A DNA stretch of 36,730 nt from RUG472 sp045224495 (GTDB taxonomy: Bacteria; Bacillota; Clostridia; Christensenellales; CAG-138), in contig JBGVAK010000150.1 of NCBI GenBank assembly GCA_045224495.1, forward strand, positions 1 to 36,730, in the 5' to 3' direction. A model generated the notes under the pieces. It did not search any database, was not told the DNA's origin, and saw only the letters and a list, made by a program, of their open reading frames with translations. Positions within the stretch are counted from its first letter, which is position 1. Each line of letters begins with the position of its first letter. Positions 1 to 7,202 of this stretch are shown in pieces. The translations under genes were made by a program, and so were the position numbers.

Positions 1-84
1 GCGGTGGTGCTGGAATTGGCAGACAGGCACGTTTGAGGTGCGTGTGCTTCGCGCGTACGAGTTCAAGTCTCGTCCACCGCACCA
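1..84 (+). tRNA. tRNA-Leu (anticodon GAG)
   Basis: The acceptor strand GCGGTGG (1-7) pairs with CCACCGC (74-80), followed by discriminator A and an encoded CCA (82-84). The anticodon stem CACGT/GCGTG encloses the loop TTGAGGT, giving anticodon GAG. A long variable arm (GTGCTTCGCGC region) fits a class II leucine tRNA. The T-arm contains GTTCAAGTC. The gene starts at the first base of the window, so its promoter is outside. A terminator follows within ten bases. Unlike three other RNA genes here, it is not followed by the palindromic tail element. Confidence 0.95.
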
Positions 85-90
85 GCAGAA

Positions 91-128
91 AAGAGCTGTT
101 GAAAATATCAACAGCTCTTTTCTTTTTT
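91..128 (+). terminator. Rho-independent terminator of tRNA-Leu
   Basis: An 11-bp perfect stem, AAGAGCTGTTG (91-101) with CAACAGCTCTT (109-119), encloses a 7-nt A/T loop and runs into TTCTTTTTT. Confidence 0.9.
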
Positions 129-138
129 CATATAGATC

Positions 139-171
139 GAAAGGCTCCCGAGGATATCCCGAGAGCCTTTG
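139..171 (-). terminator. Hairpin downstream of the aminotransferase gene
   Basis: Read on the minus strand, AAAGGCTC pairs with GAGCCTTT around a CG-rich inner helix and an ATAT apex. It lies 18 bases past the aminotransferase stop. The T-tract on the minus strand is weak (TTTCGATC), so termination is likely but not certain. Confidence 0.6.
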
Positions 172-188
172 CTTCGTCTGTAAACGGT

Positions 189-1463
189 TTAGCCCAAGAG
201 CTTCTCCAGAGCCGCGATCTTCACGCAGACGCAGAAGATCTCCATGGCCTTCTTAAGGTCCGCAAGGGGCGGATAGGAGGGCGCGATGCGGATGTTGCTG
301 TCCTCAGGATCCTTGCCGTAGGGGAAGGTGGCGCCGGCGCCGGTCATGACCATGCCCGCTTCCTTGGCCAGGGCGACCGTGCGCTTGGCGGTGCCGGGCA
401 TGGCATAGAAGCTGACGAAATACCCGCCCTTGGGACTGCGCCAGGTGGCGATCTCCAGGGGTGCGATCTCCTTGTCGAGAGCGTCCAGCACCGCAATGAA
501 CTTGGGTCCCAGCACAGCCGCATGCTTCTTCATGAGGGCCAGAGTGTTCTCCTTGTTCTTCAGGTACTTCACGTGGCGAAGCTGATTCACTTTGTCGTAG
601 CTGATGATCTGGGCGGTGAGGATCTTCTTGATGTACTCCACGTTGGCCACGCTGGACGCCATGCAGGAGATGCCGGCGCCGGGGTAGGTGACCTTGCTGG
701 TGGAGGCGAACTCATAGAACATGTCCTCCGTACCCGCCGCAGCAGCCAGGGACAGGATGTCGGGGAAGGGCACGTAGTCGCCGATGACTTCATGGATGCA
801 ATAGGCGTTGTCCCACATGACGGTGAAGTCAGGGGCGGCGGGCTTGAGATGCACGAACCGGTCGATGGTCTCGGCGGAGTAGATGATGCCGTCGGGGTTG
901 GAGTACTTGGGCACGCACCAGATACCCTTTACGTCGGGGTCCTTCACGGCGTTCTCTACGAAGTCCATATCGGGACCGAACTCGGTCATGGGCACGTAGA
1001 CGAGCTCCATGCCGAAGGTGGTGCTGACGGTGAAGTGACGGTCGTAGCCGGGGGCCGGGCAAAGGAACTTGACCTTGTCCAGCTTGCACCAGGGGGCGGG
1101 AGAGTGGAGCAGACCATGGGTGTAAGCCTTGCTGATGAGGTCGAACATGAGCTGCAGCGAGGCGCTGCCGCCCACGATGACCTTCTCGGGCACGGTGTCC
1201 AGTATGTCAGCAAAGAGGGCGCGGGCGCTGGGGATGCCCAGCAGTTCCCCGTAGTTGCGCACGTCCAGCTTGCCGTCATAGCAGTCCTCAGGCTTGGAGA
1301 GGACGGTCAGCATATCGCTGATGATGTCCAGCTGCTCCGAGGAGGGCTTGCCGCGGGCCATGTTCAGGCTCAGGCCCTTGGCCTTGATCTCGGCATACTG
1401 TGCCTGCAGGGCCTTCAGTTCAGCGCGCTGTTCGTTCTTGGTCATGGATGCATAGGGTTTCAT
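189..1463 (-). CDS. Aspartate aminotransferase-type PLP enzyme
   Basis: A 424-residue fold-type I PLP aminotransferase of the group often annotated as aspartate aminotransferase or MocR-like aminotransferase (Pfam Asp_aminotransf). Visible PLP-site residues are N189 in SNPDG, D218 and Y221 in WDNAY, the Schiff-base lysine K257 in ASTSKVTYPGAG, and the substrate-carboxylate arginine R392 in NIRIAPS. Family members transfer amino groups between aspartate (or another amino acid) and 2-oxoglutarate in the cytoplasm; the exact substrate cannot be read here. The start at 1463 has an AAGGAGG ribosome binding site five bases upstream. It follows arcC on the same strand with a 73-bp gap containing three tandem DnaA-box-like 9-mers, and may be read from the arcC promoter. 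Confidence 0.9.
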   Translation of the reverse strand: MKPYASMTKNEQRAELKALQAQYAEIKAKGLSLNMARGKPSSEQLDIISDMLTVLSKPEDCYDGKLDVRNYGELLGIPSARALFADILDTVPEKVIVGGSASLQLMFDLISKAYTHGLLHSPAPWCKLDKVKFLCPAPGYDRHFTVSTTFGMELVYVPMTEFGPDMDFVENAVKDPDVKGIWCVPKYSNPDGIIYSAETIDRFVHLKPAAPDFTVMWDNAYCIHEVIGDYVPFPDILSLAAAAGTEDMFYEFASTSKVTYPGAGISCMASSVANVEYIKKILTAQIISYDKVNQLRHVKYLKNKENTLALMKKHAAVLGPKFIAVLDALDKEIAPLEIATWRSPKGGYFVSFYAMPGTAKRTVALAKEAGMVMTGAGATFPYGKDPEDSNIRIAPSYPPLADLKKAMEIFCVCVKIAALEKLLG

Positions 1464-1493
1464 GGGTGCCTCCTTACTTCATTTTTCTATGAT

Positions 1494-1520
1494 TGTGGAT
1501 ACTGTGGAAACTGTGGATAA
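1494..1520 (-). repeat. Three tandem 9-bp DnaA-box-like repeats
   Basis: On the plus strand the units are TGTGGATAC, TGTGGAAAC and TGTGGATAA, head to tail with no spacing. On the minus strand the third unit is TTATCCACA, a perfect consensus DnaA box; the other two are GTATCCACA and GTTTCCACA. They lie between the arcC stop and the aminotransferase ribosome binding site. Whether DnaA binds here is inference. Confidence 0.7.
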
Positions 1521-1536
1521 CCTGGAAAACGTCCGT

Positions 1537-2478
1537 TTACAGGGTGACGGTGGTGCCGGCGACGCCGTTGAGGGCGTCGACCGCCTTTTCGAGGGAAGTG
1601 ATGATGCACTTGCGCTGAGGCTTGCTCGCAGCGAACTTCATGGCCGCCTCCACCTTGGGCAGCATGGAGCCGGGGGCGAACTGGCCTTCGGTGATGTACT
1701 CCTTCGCATCTGCCACGCTGAGGAGGGACAGGTCCTTCTGATCGGGCTTCTTATAGTTGATGGACACGTTCTCCACGGCGGTGAGGATGACCAGAGCGTC
1801 GGCATCCATGTCTTCCGCCAGCTTTTCGCTGGCCAGGTCCTTGTCGATGACCGCTGCGGTCCCGGTCAGGGTGCCGTCCTCGTTTCGGATCACGGGGATG
1901 CCGCCGCCGCCTACGGTGACTACGACGAACCCGGCGTTTTCGAGGGCCTTCACCGCGTCCAGCTCCACGATCTCCACGGGCAGGGGCGAAGCCACCACCC
2001 TGCGATAACCGCGGCCGGCGTCCTCCTTCATGGTGTACCCCTTTTCAGCGGCGATCTTTTCCGCCTCTTCCTTCGTGTAGAAGGGACCGATGGGCTTGCT
2101 GGGGTTCTGGAACTTGGGGTCGTTTTTATCCACCACGACCTGCGTCACCAAGGTGACCACCTGCTTGTCCACCCCGCGCTGCCGCAGGATCTTGGAAAGG
2201 CCCTGCTGTATATGGTATCCGATATATCCCTGGCTCATGGCGCCGCACACGTCGAAGGGCATGGCGGGCGTCACGCTGGACGCAGACTCGTTCTGCAGTA
2301 CGATGCGGCCTACCTGAGGTCCGTTTCCGTGCGCGATGACTACATCGTACCCGGCTTCGATGATATCGGCGATATAGGCCGAGGTCTTTTCAACGACTTC
2401 CAGCTGGGATTCAGCCGTGGCTGGTTTTCCCGCTTCTTGAAGGGCATTCCCGCCCAGGGCGATCACTATCCTTTTCAT
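1537..2478 (-). CDS. arcC: Carbamate kinase
   Basis: A 313-residue amino acid kinase family protein of normal carbamate kinase length. It opens with the nucleotide-site motif IALGGNAL, then has AHGNGPQVG (about residues 49-57), the family motif VVVTVGGGGIP, and a late DKD segment. Carbamate kinase catalyses carbamoyl phosphate + ADP to ATP + carbamate, the energy-yielding last step of arginine, agmatine, allantoin or purine fermentation. No arginine deiminase or carbamoyltransferase gene is adjacent, so its feeder pathway is not shown by immediate context. The AllH-like gene at 4166 and the purine operons at 17-25.8 kb make purine-derived carbamoyl phosphate a reasonable but unproven source. 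An AAGGAAAG ribosome binding site precedes the start and a strong promoter lies upstream. Confidence 0.95.
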   Translation of the reverse strand: MKRIVIALGGNALQEAGKPATAESQLEVVEKTSAYIADIIEAGYDVVIAHGNGPQVGRIVLQNESASSVTPAMPFDVCGAMSQGYIGYHIQQGLSKILRQRGVDKQVVTLVTQVVVDKNDPKFQNPSKPIGPFYTKEEAEKIAAEKGYTMKEDAGRGYRRVVASPLPVEIVELDAVKALENAGFVVVTVGGGGIPVIRNEDGTLTGTAAVIDKDLASEKLAEDMDADALVILTAVENVSINYKKPDQKDLSLLSVADAKEYITEGQFAPGSMLPKVEAAMKFAASKPQRKCIITSLEKAVDALNGVAGTTVTL

Positions 2479-2522
2479 AGCTTTCCTTTCTGCCTTGCAA
2501 GATTTATTTCATACCTGTTTAT

Positions 2523-2552
2523 ATTATAGTGCAGGAGGGTGACCTATGTCAA
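2523..2552 (-). promoter_or_regulatory. Promoter of arcC
   Basis: On the minus strand, TTGACA (2552-2547), an 18-nt spacer and TATAAT (2528-2523) match both sigma-A boxes exactly. The transcript would start about 35 nt before the arcC start codon. Confidence 0.85.
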
Positions 2553-2562
2553 CTTTGAATGG

Positions 2563-2591
2563 TTGATAGTCTCGTGATTCTGTGGTAGAAT
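2563..2591 (+). promoter_or_regulatory. Promoter of the Lgt-like gene
   Basis: TTGATA (2563-2568), a 17-nt spacer and TAGAAT (2586-2591), with a TG dinucleotide one base before the -10 (extended -10). It is divergent from the arcC promoter with about 10 bp between the two -35 boxes. Confidence 0.75.
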
Positions 2592-2617
2592 ACACTGCAA
2601 AGTATGAGGAGGCTCAC

Positions 2618-3508
2618 ATGAAGGACCCACATTTTGACGTAGCATTCACCATAGGCAAATTTACCATATACTGGTACGCCATCCTGCTGGCTCTGGGCAT
2701 CGCCCTGGCCGTACTGATCACGGATAGACGTACCAAGGGACGGCAGCTCCCCAAGGATATCGCCCTGGATCTCTGTATCCTTGGCGTGCCCTTCGGCGTC
2801 CTGGGAGCCAGATTGTTCGCCTGCCTTTCTCGGATGGTGAAGTGGAGCGATTTCTTCGACCTGACCCGGCCTGGCATGTCCTTCTTCGGCGGGGCGATCC
2901 TGGCCGCCCTCGCCATGCTGGTGTATCTGAAACTCCGCAAAGTGGACTGGGAGGACATGTTGGACGCCGCTGCGCCCGGCACCTTCACGGGCGTCGGCGT
3001 TGCCGTATGGGGCGACTTCTTCAACCGCTCCCATTACGGGCCCCTGGTGGAGAAAACGAGCCACAAGTGGTTCCCTCTGGCCACCTTCGGCGATGATCTC
3101 AGGATCCACTACGCGGCCTTTTTCTACGAGTTTTTGCTCTGCGTCATACTGATCGTGCTCTATTATGCACTGTTCAGAAAGCTGCTCAAAAGGAAGGCAG
3201 ATCGTTTCCTGCTCATGACCCTCCTTTACTGTCTCGGTCGATTCGGCATCGACAGCATCCGTCAGGGGCTTATCATGGTGGGGCCCTTGGCCTTCGACCA
3301 GATCTGTGAGATCGTTATCGCCATCCTGTGCCTATTTTTGCTCCTGTTGAAGCGGCAGCCTGCGAAGGCGGACGAAGGAATACAGCCGGAACCGTCAGAG
3401 CCTGTGGCGGAGCCGAACCCGGAGCCGACGGAGGTCATCGAACCGGAGGTGAAGGAGGAGGAAACCCCTGCGGCAGACGAGAAGGAGAACTTCTCCGGGC
3501 TGGATTAA
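2618..3508 (+). CDS. Lgt-like prolipoprotein diacylglyceryl transferase homologue, divergent
   Basis: A 296-residue multi-pass membrane protein with the Lgt layout: N-terminal TIGKFTIYWYA, a GMSFFGG segment, an APGTFTGVGVAVWGDFFN segment, a late YCLGRFGID segment and a final hydrophobic helix. Lgt attaches diacylglycerol to the lipobox cysteine of prolipoproteins. By eye against E. coli Lgt, the N-terminal tyrosine and the late arginine are kept. The active-site histidine of SFHGG is Phe, and the Arg, Asn and Glu of GRLGNFINGE are Val, Asp and Ser. It may therefore be a non-canonical Lgt or a paralogue with another role. The last 45 or so residues form an acidic Pro/Glu tail. I chose ATG 2618 because GAGGAGG ends five bases before it; an upstream in-frame start at 2582 lies inside the promoter. 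A lipoprotein gene follows after two bases. Confidence 0.8.
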   Translation: MKDPHFDVAFTIGKFTIYWYAILLALGIALAVLITDRRTKGRQLPKDIALDLCILGVPFGVLGARLFACLSRMVKWSDFFDLTRPGMSFFGGAILAALAMLVYLKLRKVDWEDMLDAAAPGTFTGVGVAVWGDFFNRSHYGPLVEKTSHKWFPLATFGDDLRIHYAAFFYEFLLCVILIVLYYALFRKLLKRKADRFLLMTLLYCLGRFGIDSIRQGLIMVGPLAFDQICEIVIAILCLFLLLLKRQPAKADEGIQPEPSEPVAEPNPEPTEVIEPEVKEEETPAADEKENFSGLD

Positions 3509-3510
3509 GC

Positions 3511-4059
3511 ATGAAGAAACGGTATCCCAATCGCATATGTGCCATCGTTATGGCCGCGGTCTTCCTGGCGCTGATGCTCATGGGCTGCGTCCGACAGAAC
3601 GCCTGGCTCTCCTATACGGTGCCCGAGACACCGCAGCCTACACCTACGGCCATACACACGCCCGCGCCCACTCGAGAGCCCATTCCCGTGAGCGTGGATC
3701 CGGTCCAGGGAGAGGACTTTTATACGGATCGCAAGGGCATCCCTATCCTTGACAAGGACAGCCACTATCTCACCTATTATCTGGCATTCTCCGACATGCG
3801 CATCTACGAGGAGAACGGCTACACCTATCTGGACGGCGTATGTACCAACTCCTTCGACGGCACGCTGACGGGTGCGGCCCGCATCTGTTTCTACGACAAG
3901 GACGAGAAGTTGGTGGGCTATGGGGACCTGCATACCGCGGAGGGCGGCTTGACCCTGGCGGTGGGAGCCAATCGCATCTATGCCGAGATACTTTCAGAGG
4001 TGAATGTACAGCAGCTCAGCTTCGAGATCCAGCAGCTTTCCCCCTTCAATCCGGCCTGA
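3511..4059 (+). CDS. Small lipoprotein with an FxLYD-like domain
   Basis: 182 residues. An N-terminal signal peptide ends in the lipobox LMGC with the lipidated cysteine at residue 26, so the protein should be anchored to the outer face of the membrane. A Thr/Pro-rich linker (about residues 35-65) leads to a single beta-rich domain. Its pattern YLDGVCTNSFDGTLTGAARI, then FYDKDEKLVGYGD, then a terminal beta hairpin resembles FxLYD-type domains (weak, by eye). Function is unknown. It lies two bases after the Lgt-like gene, with no good ribosome binding site of its own, so translational coupling is likely. A hairpin (4090-4110) follows. Confidence 0.8.
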   Translation: MKKRYPNRICAIVMAAVFLALMLMGCVRQNAWLSYTVPETPQPTPTAIHTPAPTREPIPVSVDPVQGEDFYTDRKGIPILDKDSHYLTYYLAFSDMRIYEENGYTYLDGVCTNSFDGTLTGAARICFYDKDEKLVGYGDLHTAEGGLTLAVGANRIYAEILSEVNVQQLSFEIQQLSPFNPA

Positions 4060-4097
4060 CCATCGGTAAACAAAACGTGAATTCCTGAGAAAGCGCC

Positions 4098-4126
4098 TTT
4101 ACAGCGCTTTTCTGCTGTTCTACACT
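4098..4126 (+). promoter_or_regulatory. Candidate promoter of the AllH-like gene
   Basis: TTTACA (4098-4103), a 17-nt spacer and TACACT (4121-4126). The -35 box sits in the loop and arm of a small hairpin, AAAGCGC/GCGCTTT (4090-4096/4104-4110), which may serve as the end of the preceding unit. Confidence 0.5.
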
Positions 4127-4165
4127 TTATTCTGCATTTTAACCAACGCAAAGGACAGGAAGATC

Positions 4166-5053
4166 ATGGAAACGGCAGAACGCATCTGCAAACGGTTTCA
4201 CAGCTATCTCGCCTCCGGCGAATACTCGGGACGCGTCATGGCCGTCACGGGGGAAAAGCTGGATATCGAGACCACCTTCGGCATCGTCAGCATCCAAAAC
4301 GCGGGGGCTCTGCAGCCCTTCTCCTGCTTCGTCAGCGGTATCCAGCCCTTTACGGCCATGGACCTTAAGACGGGCATGGATGTGCTGCTGGACAAAAAGG
4401 GCATCGCCATCCCCGACGGGGATTTCTCCGTGGACGTGACCTTGGCTGAGGACGTGGATCTGACCATAGAGTGCATGGTGAACCTGTTTCTGCCCGTGGA
4501 TATCGCCATCCGCGGCCGGTACATCCACCGGATCGTAGAGCAGTATTCGGCCAACGAGGATCTGTCGCTCCTGCTGATCGCGCCTGACGACGCGCCGGAT
4601 CTAAAGCGGTTCCAAGCCTCTTTACAGGACCTGTCCGCAGCGTTTTTCGAGCAGGATCTTGGCCATATCGAGCAGGCCGCCGCCGGCTGCTCCGGCTTTG
4701 GCAGCGGACAGGTGCCGGCCTCTGATGCTCTGCTGTGCGGATACATGGCCTGCTTCTCCTGCCTTTCCTATGCCCTGGGCCGCAGCCGGGAGCACGTGCT
4801 CAGCATGACCCGCTCTGCCGCGGCAGGCGCCGCCGCCAACACCAACGAAAACGGTGCCGTGGTCCTGCTGCAGGCGGGGGAGGGCATGGTGCCGGAGGAT
4901 GTGTTCCAGCTCCTCAGGAGCCTCTTCTCCGACATACCCTATACCTCATTGTCCGCCTGGGGGAACCGGACGGCCAAAGGCGCCAACGGAGTCAACATCC
5001 TGGTGGGCATCAGTTTGGCCCTCCACGACCTGTATCTCAAGAATGCGCTATAA
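4166..5053 (+). CDS. AllH/DUF2877-like protein
   Basis: A 295-residue soluble protein. It resembles the DUF2877 family, whose E. coli member (YlbF/AllH) is linked to oxamate carbamoyltransferase. Family proteins have a motif like GLGPGLTPSGDDFLVG; here the matching segment is GFGSGQVPASDALLCGY (residues 177-193). A second motif near the C terminus, GHTSGADLLAGL in relatives, corresponds to TAKGANGVNILVGI. The N-terminal part (GEKLDIETTFGIVSIQN) also fits. The acidic pair in the first motif is reduced to one Asp, so catalytic competence is uncertain. Oxamate carbamoyltransferase would make carbamoyl phosphate for carbamate kinase, and arcC is less than 2 kb away, but the usual partners (FdrA/AllF and AllG types) are absent. 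The start has AGGAAG five bases upstream. Confidence 0.5.
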   Translation: METAERICKRFHSYLASGEYSGRVMAVTGEKLDIETTFGIVSIQNAGALQPFSCFVSGIQPFTAMDLKTGMDVLLDKKGIAIPDGDFSVDVTLAEDVDLTIECMVNLFLPVDIAIRGRYIHRIVEQYSANEDLSLLLIAPDDAPDLKRFQASLQDLSAAFFEQDLGHIEQAAAGCSGFGSGQVPASDALLCGYMACFSCLSYALGRSREHVLSMTRSAAAGAAANTNENGAVVLLQAGEGMVPEDVFQLLRSLFSDIPYTSLSAWGNRTAKGANGVNILVGISLALHDLYLKNAL

Positions 5054-5066
5054 AAATGCTTTTCTC

Positions 5067-5095
5067 TTGTGGAACGAAAGCGCCTGTGGTACACT
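5067..5095 (+). promoter_or_regulatory. Promoter of the lamin-tail lipoprotein gene
   Basis: TTGTGG (5067-5072), a 17-nt spacer and TACACT (5090-5095), with TG one base before the -10 box. It overlaps the hairpin that ends the preceding gene. Confidence 0.6.
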
Positions 5096-5119
5096 GTGAC
5101 CTGTAAAGGCGCTTCTTTT
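5078..5119 (+). terminator. Hairpin after the AllH-like gene
   Basis: AAGCGCCT (5078-5085) pairs with AGGCGCTT (5107-5114), with an inner GGT/ACC palindrome, and is followed by CTTTTG. A promoter lies inside the stem-loop, so this could act as a terminator for upstream reads and as a leader for downstream reads. Confidence 0.5.
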
Positions 5120-5160
5120 GTATGTACACGCTCCATAGCGGGAAGGATAGTCAAAAGGAC

Positions 5161-6690
5161 ATGAGACGGGATCGACAAAACCGAATAGCATGCCTGCTGC
5201 TGGCGGTAGCGCTGGTTCTGATGTTGTCGGCCTGCCAGGAGGCGGAGCAGTTGATCACGCACCCAAAGAAGGATGCCCTCGTCATCAACGAGGTGGTGAC
5301 CAGCAATCAGCTGAGTTTGCAGGACGAGATCTACGGCAGCCCCGACTGGATCGAGCTGGTCAATCTGTCCGATGAGGATATCCACCTTGGCTCCTTTTTC
5401 ATCACCGACAACGTGGAGGCCCCGCAAAAAGCCTTTCAGCTGCCGGACGTGACTCTTTCTCCCGGAGAATATTATCTGTTGTACGGCAACAAGAAGGGCG
5501 GGGAGAATTGCATCGGCTTTTCCTTGAAGAAGGCAGGGGAGACGCTGACGTTGCTGGACGCCCACATGGAGGAGATATCTTCCCTGGTGGTGCCGTCCCT
5601 CCTTCGGGATGTCTCCTATGCCCGGCGTGCCGACGGATCCTACGGCTACTGCGACCTGCCTACACCCGGCACGGCCAACGTGGGCATCGTGGACGTGCAG
5701 CCATTGTCCTCCCAGCTCGTAAAGGAACCGGAGCCGGAAGAGGTGGTGGAGGAACCGGTCCGCTCCCCGGACATCCTCATTACGGAGATCGTCTCCCGAA
5801 ATGAAAACTCCCTGGTGGCGGAGGGCTGCGACGGGTGCACGGAATGGGTGGAACTTTTCAACCCCAACGAGGTGGCCGTCCCCCTGACGGGATTCACTCT
5901 GACCGACGACATCAACGAGGTGGACAGACACAACTTTCCTGAGATGGAGCTGGCTCCCGGACAGTTTTTGACCGTCTGCTGCGGCCGCAAAGGCTGCACG
6001 GCGGAGGGCCACGTGCGCGTGGACGTAGGCCTCTCGGCCCAGGGAGAGACCCTGTACCTTTTCGACGGCAACGGATTCATGATGGATCAGGTAGCCTTCC
6101 CGTCCCTGTCCAAGGACGTTTCCTGGGCCAAAAGACCGGACGGGACCTGGGGCTTCTGCGTGAAGCCCACCCCCGGCATGGGCCCCAGGGTGGAGGACAT
6201 CCTGGACGTGGCGGAATTGTCGGAAGAGCCCACGCCCATGGCCGACCCCTTTCATACGGTTTACATCAACGAGGCGCTGTATCGCAACACCAGGAGCATC
6301 CTCGACAAGGACGGAGACCGGTCCGACTTCGCGGAGCTCTATAACGGCGGCGAGACCACCGTGGACCTGAACGGCTGGTATCTCAGCGACGATCCGGAAA
6401 AGCTCACCAAGTGGGCCCTGCCGGACGTTTCCCTGGCCCCGGGCGAATACTTGCTCGTCTTCCTGTCCGGAAAGGATCAGCGGGAGGGAGAACTTCACGC
6501 TTCCTTCTCCATCGGTGCGGGTGAGACTTTGGTGCTCTTTGACAGCCTGAAGCGCCAGTACGACGCCCTGCCCATCCCTCAGACGGAGAAAAACGTGTCC
6601 ATCGGACGCAGTGCCGACGGCCAGATCGTCTACTACAGCCACCCAACGCCGCTCGAAGAGAACGGAAACCCTCTGACCACCGGAAAATGA
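5161..6690 (+). CDS. Lipoprotein with three lamin-tail domains
   Basis: 509 residues. A signal peptide with lipobox MLSAC (Cys25) predicts a membrane-anchored extracellular protein. Three successive lamin-tail domain (LTD) repeats follow: about residues 40-165 (INEVVTSN, DWIELVNLS, SPGEYYLLYG), 205-335 (ITEIVSRN, EWVELFNPNE, APGQFLTVCCG) and 360-495 (INEALYRN, DFAELYNGG, APGEYLLVFLSG). Each ends with a serine/tryptophan strand and a phrase such as PTPG or PTPLE. LTDs on bacterial surface proteins are immunoglobulin-like folds thought to mediate adhesion or substrate contact; no enzymatic domain is present. I prefer ATG 5161 over 5122 because GGAAGGA lies upstream of it and 5122 lacks a ribosome binding site. 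It has its own promoter and terminator, so it is monocistronic. Confidence 0.88.
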   Translation: MRRDRQNRIACLLLAVALVLMLSACQEAEQLITHPKKDALVINEVVTSNQLSLQDEIYGSPDWIELVNLSDEDIHLGSFFITDNVEAPQKAFQLPDVTLSPGEYYLLYGNKKGGENCIGFSLKKAGETLTLLDAHMEEISSLVVPSLLRDVSYARRADGSYGYCDLPTPGTANVGIVDVQPLSSQLVKEPEPEEVVEEPVRSPDILITEIVSRNENSLVAEGCDGCTEWVELFNPNEVAVPLTGFTLTDDINEVDRHNFPEMELAPGQFLTVCCGRKGCTAEGHVRVDVGLSAQGETLYLFDGNGFMMDQVAFPSLSKDVSWAKRPDGTWGFCVKPTPGMGPRVEDILDVAELSEEPTPMADPFHTVYINEALYRNTRSILDKDGDRSDFAELYNGGETTVDLNGWYLSDDPEKLTKWALPDVSLAPGEYLLVFLSGKDQREGELHASFSIGAGETLVLFDSLKRQYDALPIPQTEKNVSIGRSADGQIVYYSHPTPLEENGNPLTTGK

Positions 6691-6708
6691 CAGATATACA
6701 CGATTCCG

Positions 6709-6732
6709 CCCGGGGATATCCCCGGGTTTTTT
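6709..6732 (+). terminator. Rho-independent terminator
   Basis: A perfect 7-bp stem, CCCGGGG/CCCCGGG, with an ATAT loop and six T, 18 bases after the lamin-tail lipoprotein stop. Confidence 0.92.
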
Positions 6733-6776
6733 GTTGCCCATGCAAGAACGGAAGAAATCATGGGCAGGCTTAGTCT

Positions 6777-7130
6777 ATGATCAGATTCATCGTTTTTTGC
6801 GTAGGCGCGGTGTCCTCCGTGGTATCGGAGGTATTTTGGAACGGCGAAAGCCGTTGGTGCATGGCTGTATGGGGCGGTGCGGGCATGCTGCTGCTTCGTC
6901 GGATCGTGCTGCGGTTCCCCTTCGAAAGCAGGGCGCTGCTTTGCCTCTTTGGGGCGCTGCTGCTCATAGCCTTGCGGCTTACACTGCTCATTCTGCAGGC
7001 GCTGCCCGTTCGGCAGGATACACGACTGACGGTGGCCCTGCCAAGCTTTGCCTATGGGCTCTACCGCTTTCTGCTGATCGCCCCAGCGTATACCATTATT
7101 GAATATCTGGAAGCTCGCTTCGGTATGTGA
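6777..7130 (+). CDS. Small hydrophobic membrane protein, unknown
   Basis: 117 residues with three or four predicted membrane segments: about 2-20, 27-42, 52-78 (ALLCLFGALLLIALRLTLLI) and 92-110. No family is recognised. The hydrophobic pattern favours this frame over an Arg-rich overlapping frame starting near 6731. The ribosome binding site is weak (GCAGG eight bases upstream). It sits between a strong terminator and the ruvC promoter, so it would need its own promoter, which I cannot see clearly. Confidence 0.6.
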   Translation: MIRFIVFCVGAVSSVVSEVFWNGESRWCMAVWGGAGMLLLRRIVLRFPFESRALLCLFGALLLIALRLTLLILQALPVRQDTRLTVALPSFAYGLYRFLLIAPAYTIIEYLEARFGM

Positions 7131-7147
7131 ACCGAAAAATCATATCT

Positions 7148-7175
7148 TGTTTGACAAAAGAGAACATGATATACT
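7148..7175 (+). promoter_or_regulatory. Promoter of ruvCAB
   Basis: An extended -10, TGATATACT (TATACT at 7170-7175), with TTGTTT (7148-7153) 16 nt upstream. The better-looking TTGACA at 7151 would give a spacer of only 13 nt. Confidence 0.6.
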
Positions 7176-7202
7176 AAAGCGGAATATGAAAGGAAGGTCT
7201 GT

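Noticed and set aside
139..171. Part of the RNA-tail element family after tRNA-Leu
   Set aside because: The hairpin has neither the TAGTGAA/AGT/GAG core nor a copy of the tRNA-Leu tail; it serves the converging aminotransferase gene.
2582..2617. Upstream in-frame start for the Lgt-like gene
   Set aside because: The region is the -10 box and the ribosome binding site of ATG 2618.
4939..6741. A 600-codon open frame on the minus strand
   Set aside because: It runs antisense to the lamin-tail lipoprotein gene, has no ribosome binding site and a composition expected from the complement of a GC-rich gene.
7151..7175. Promoter TTGACA-13-TATACT before ruvC
   Set aside because: A 13-nt spacer is too short; the extended -10 with TTGTTT at 16 nt is more likely.
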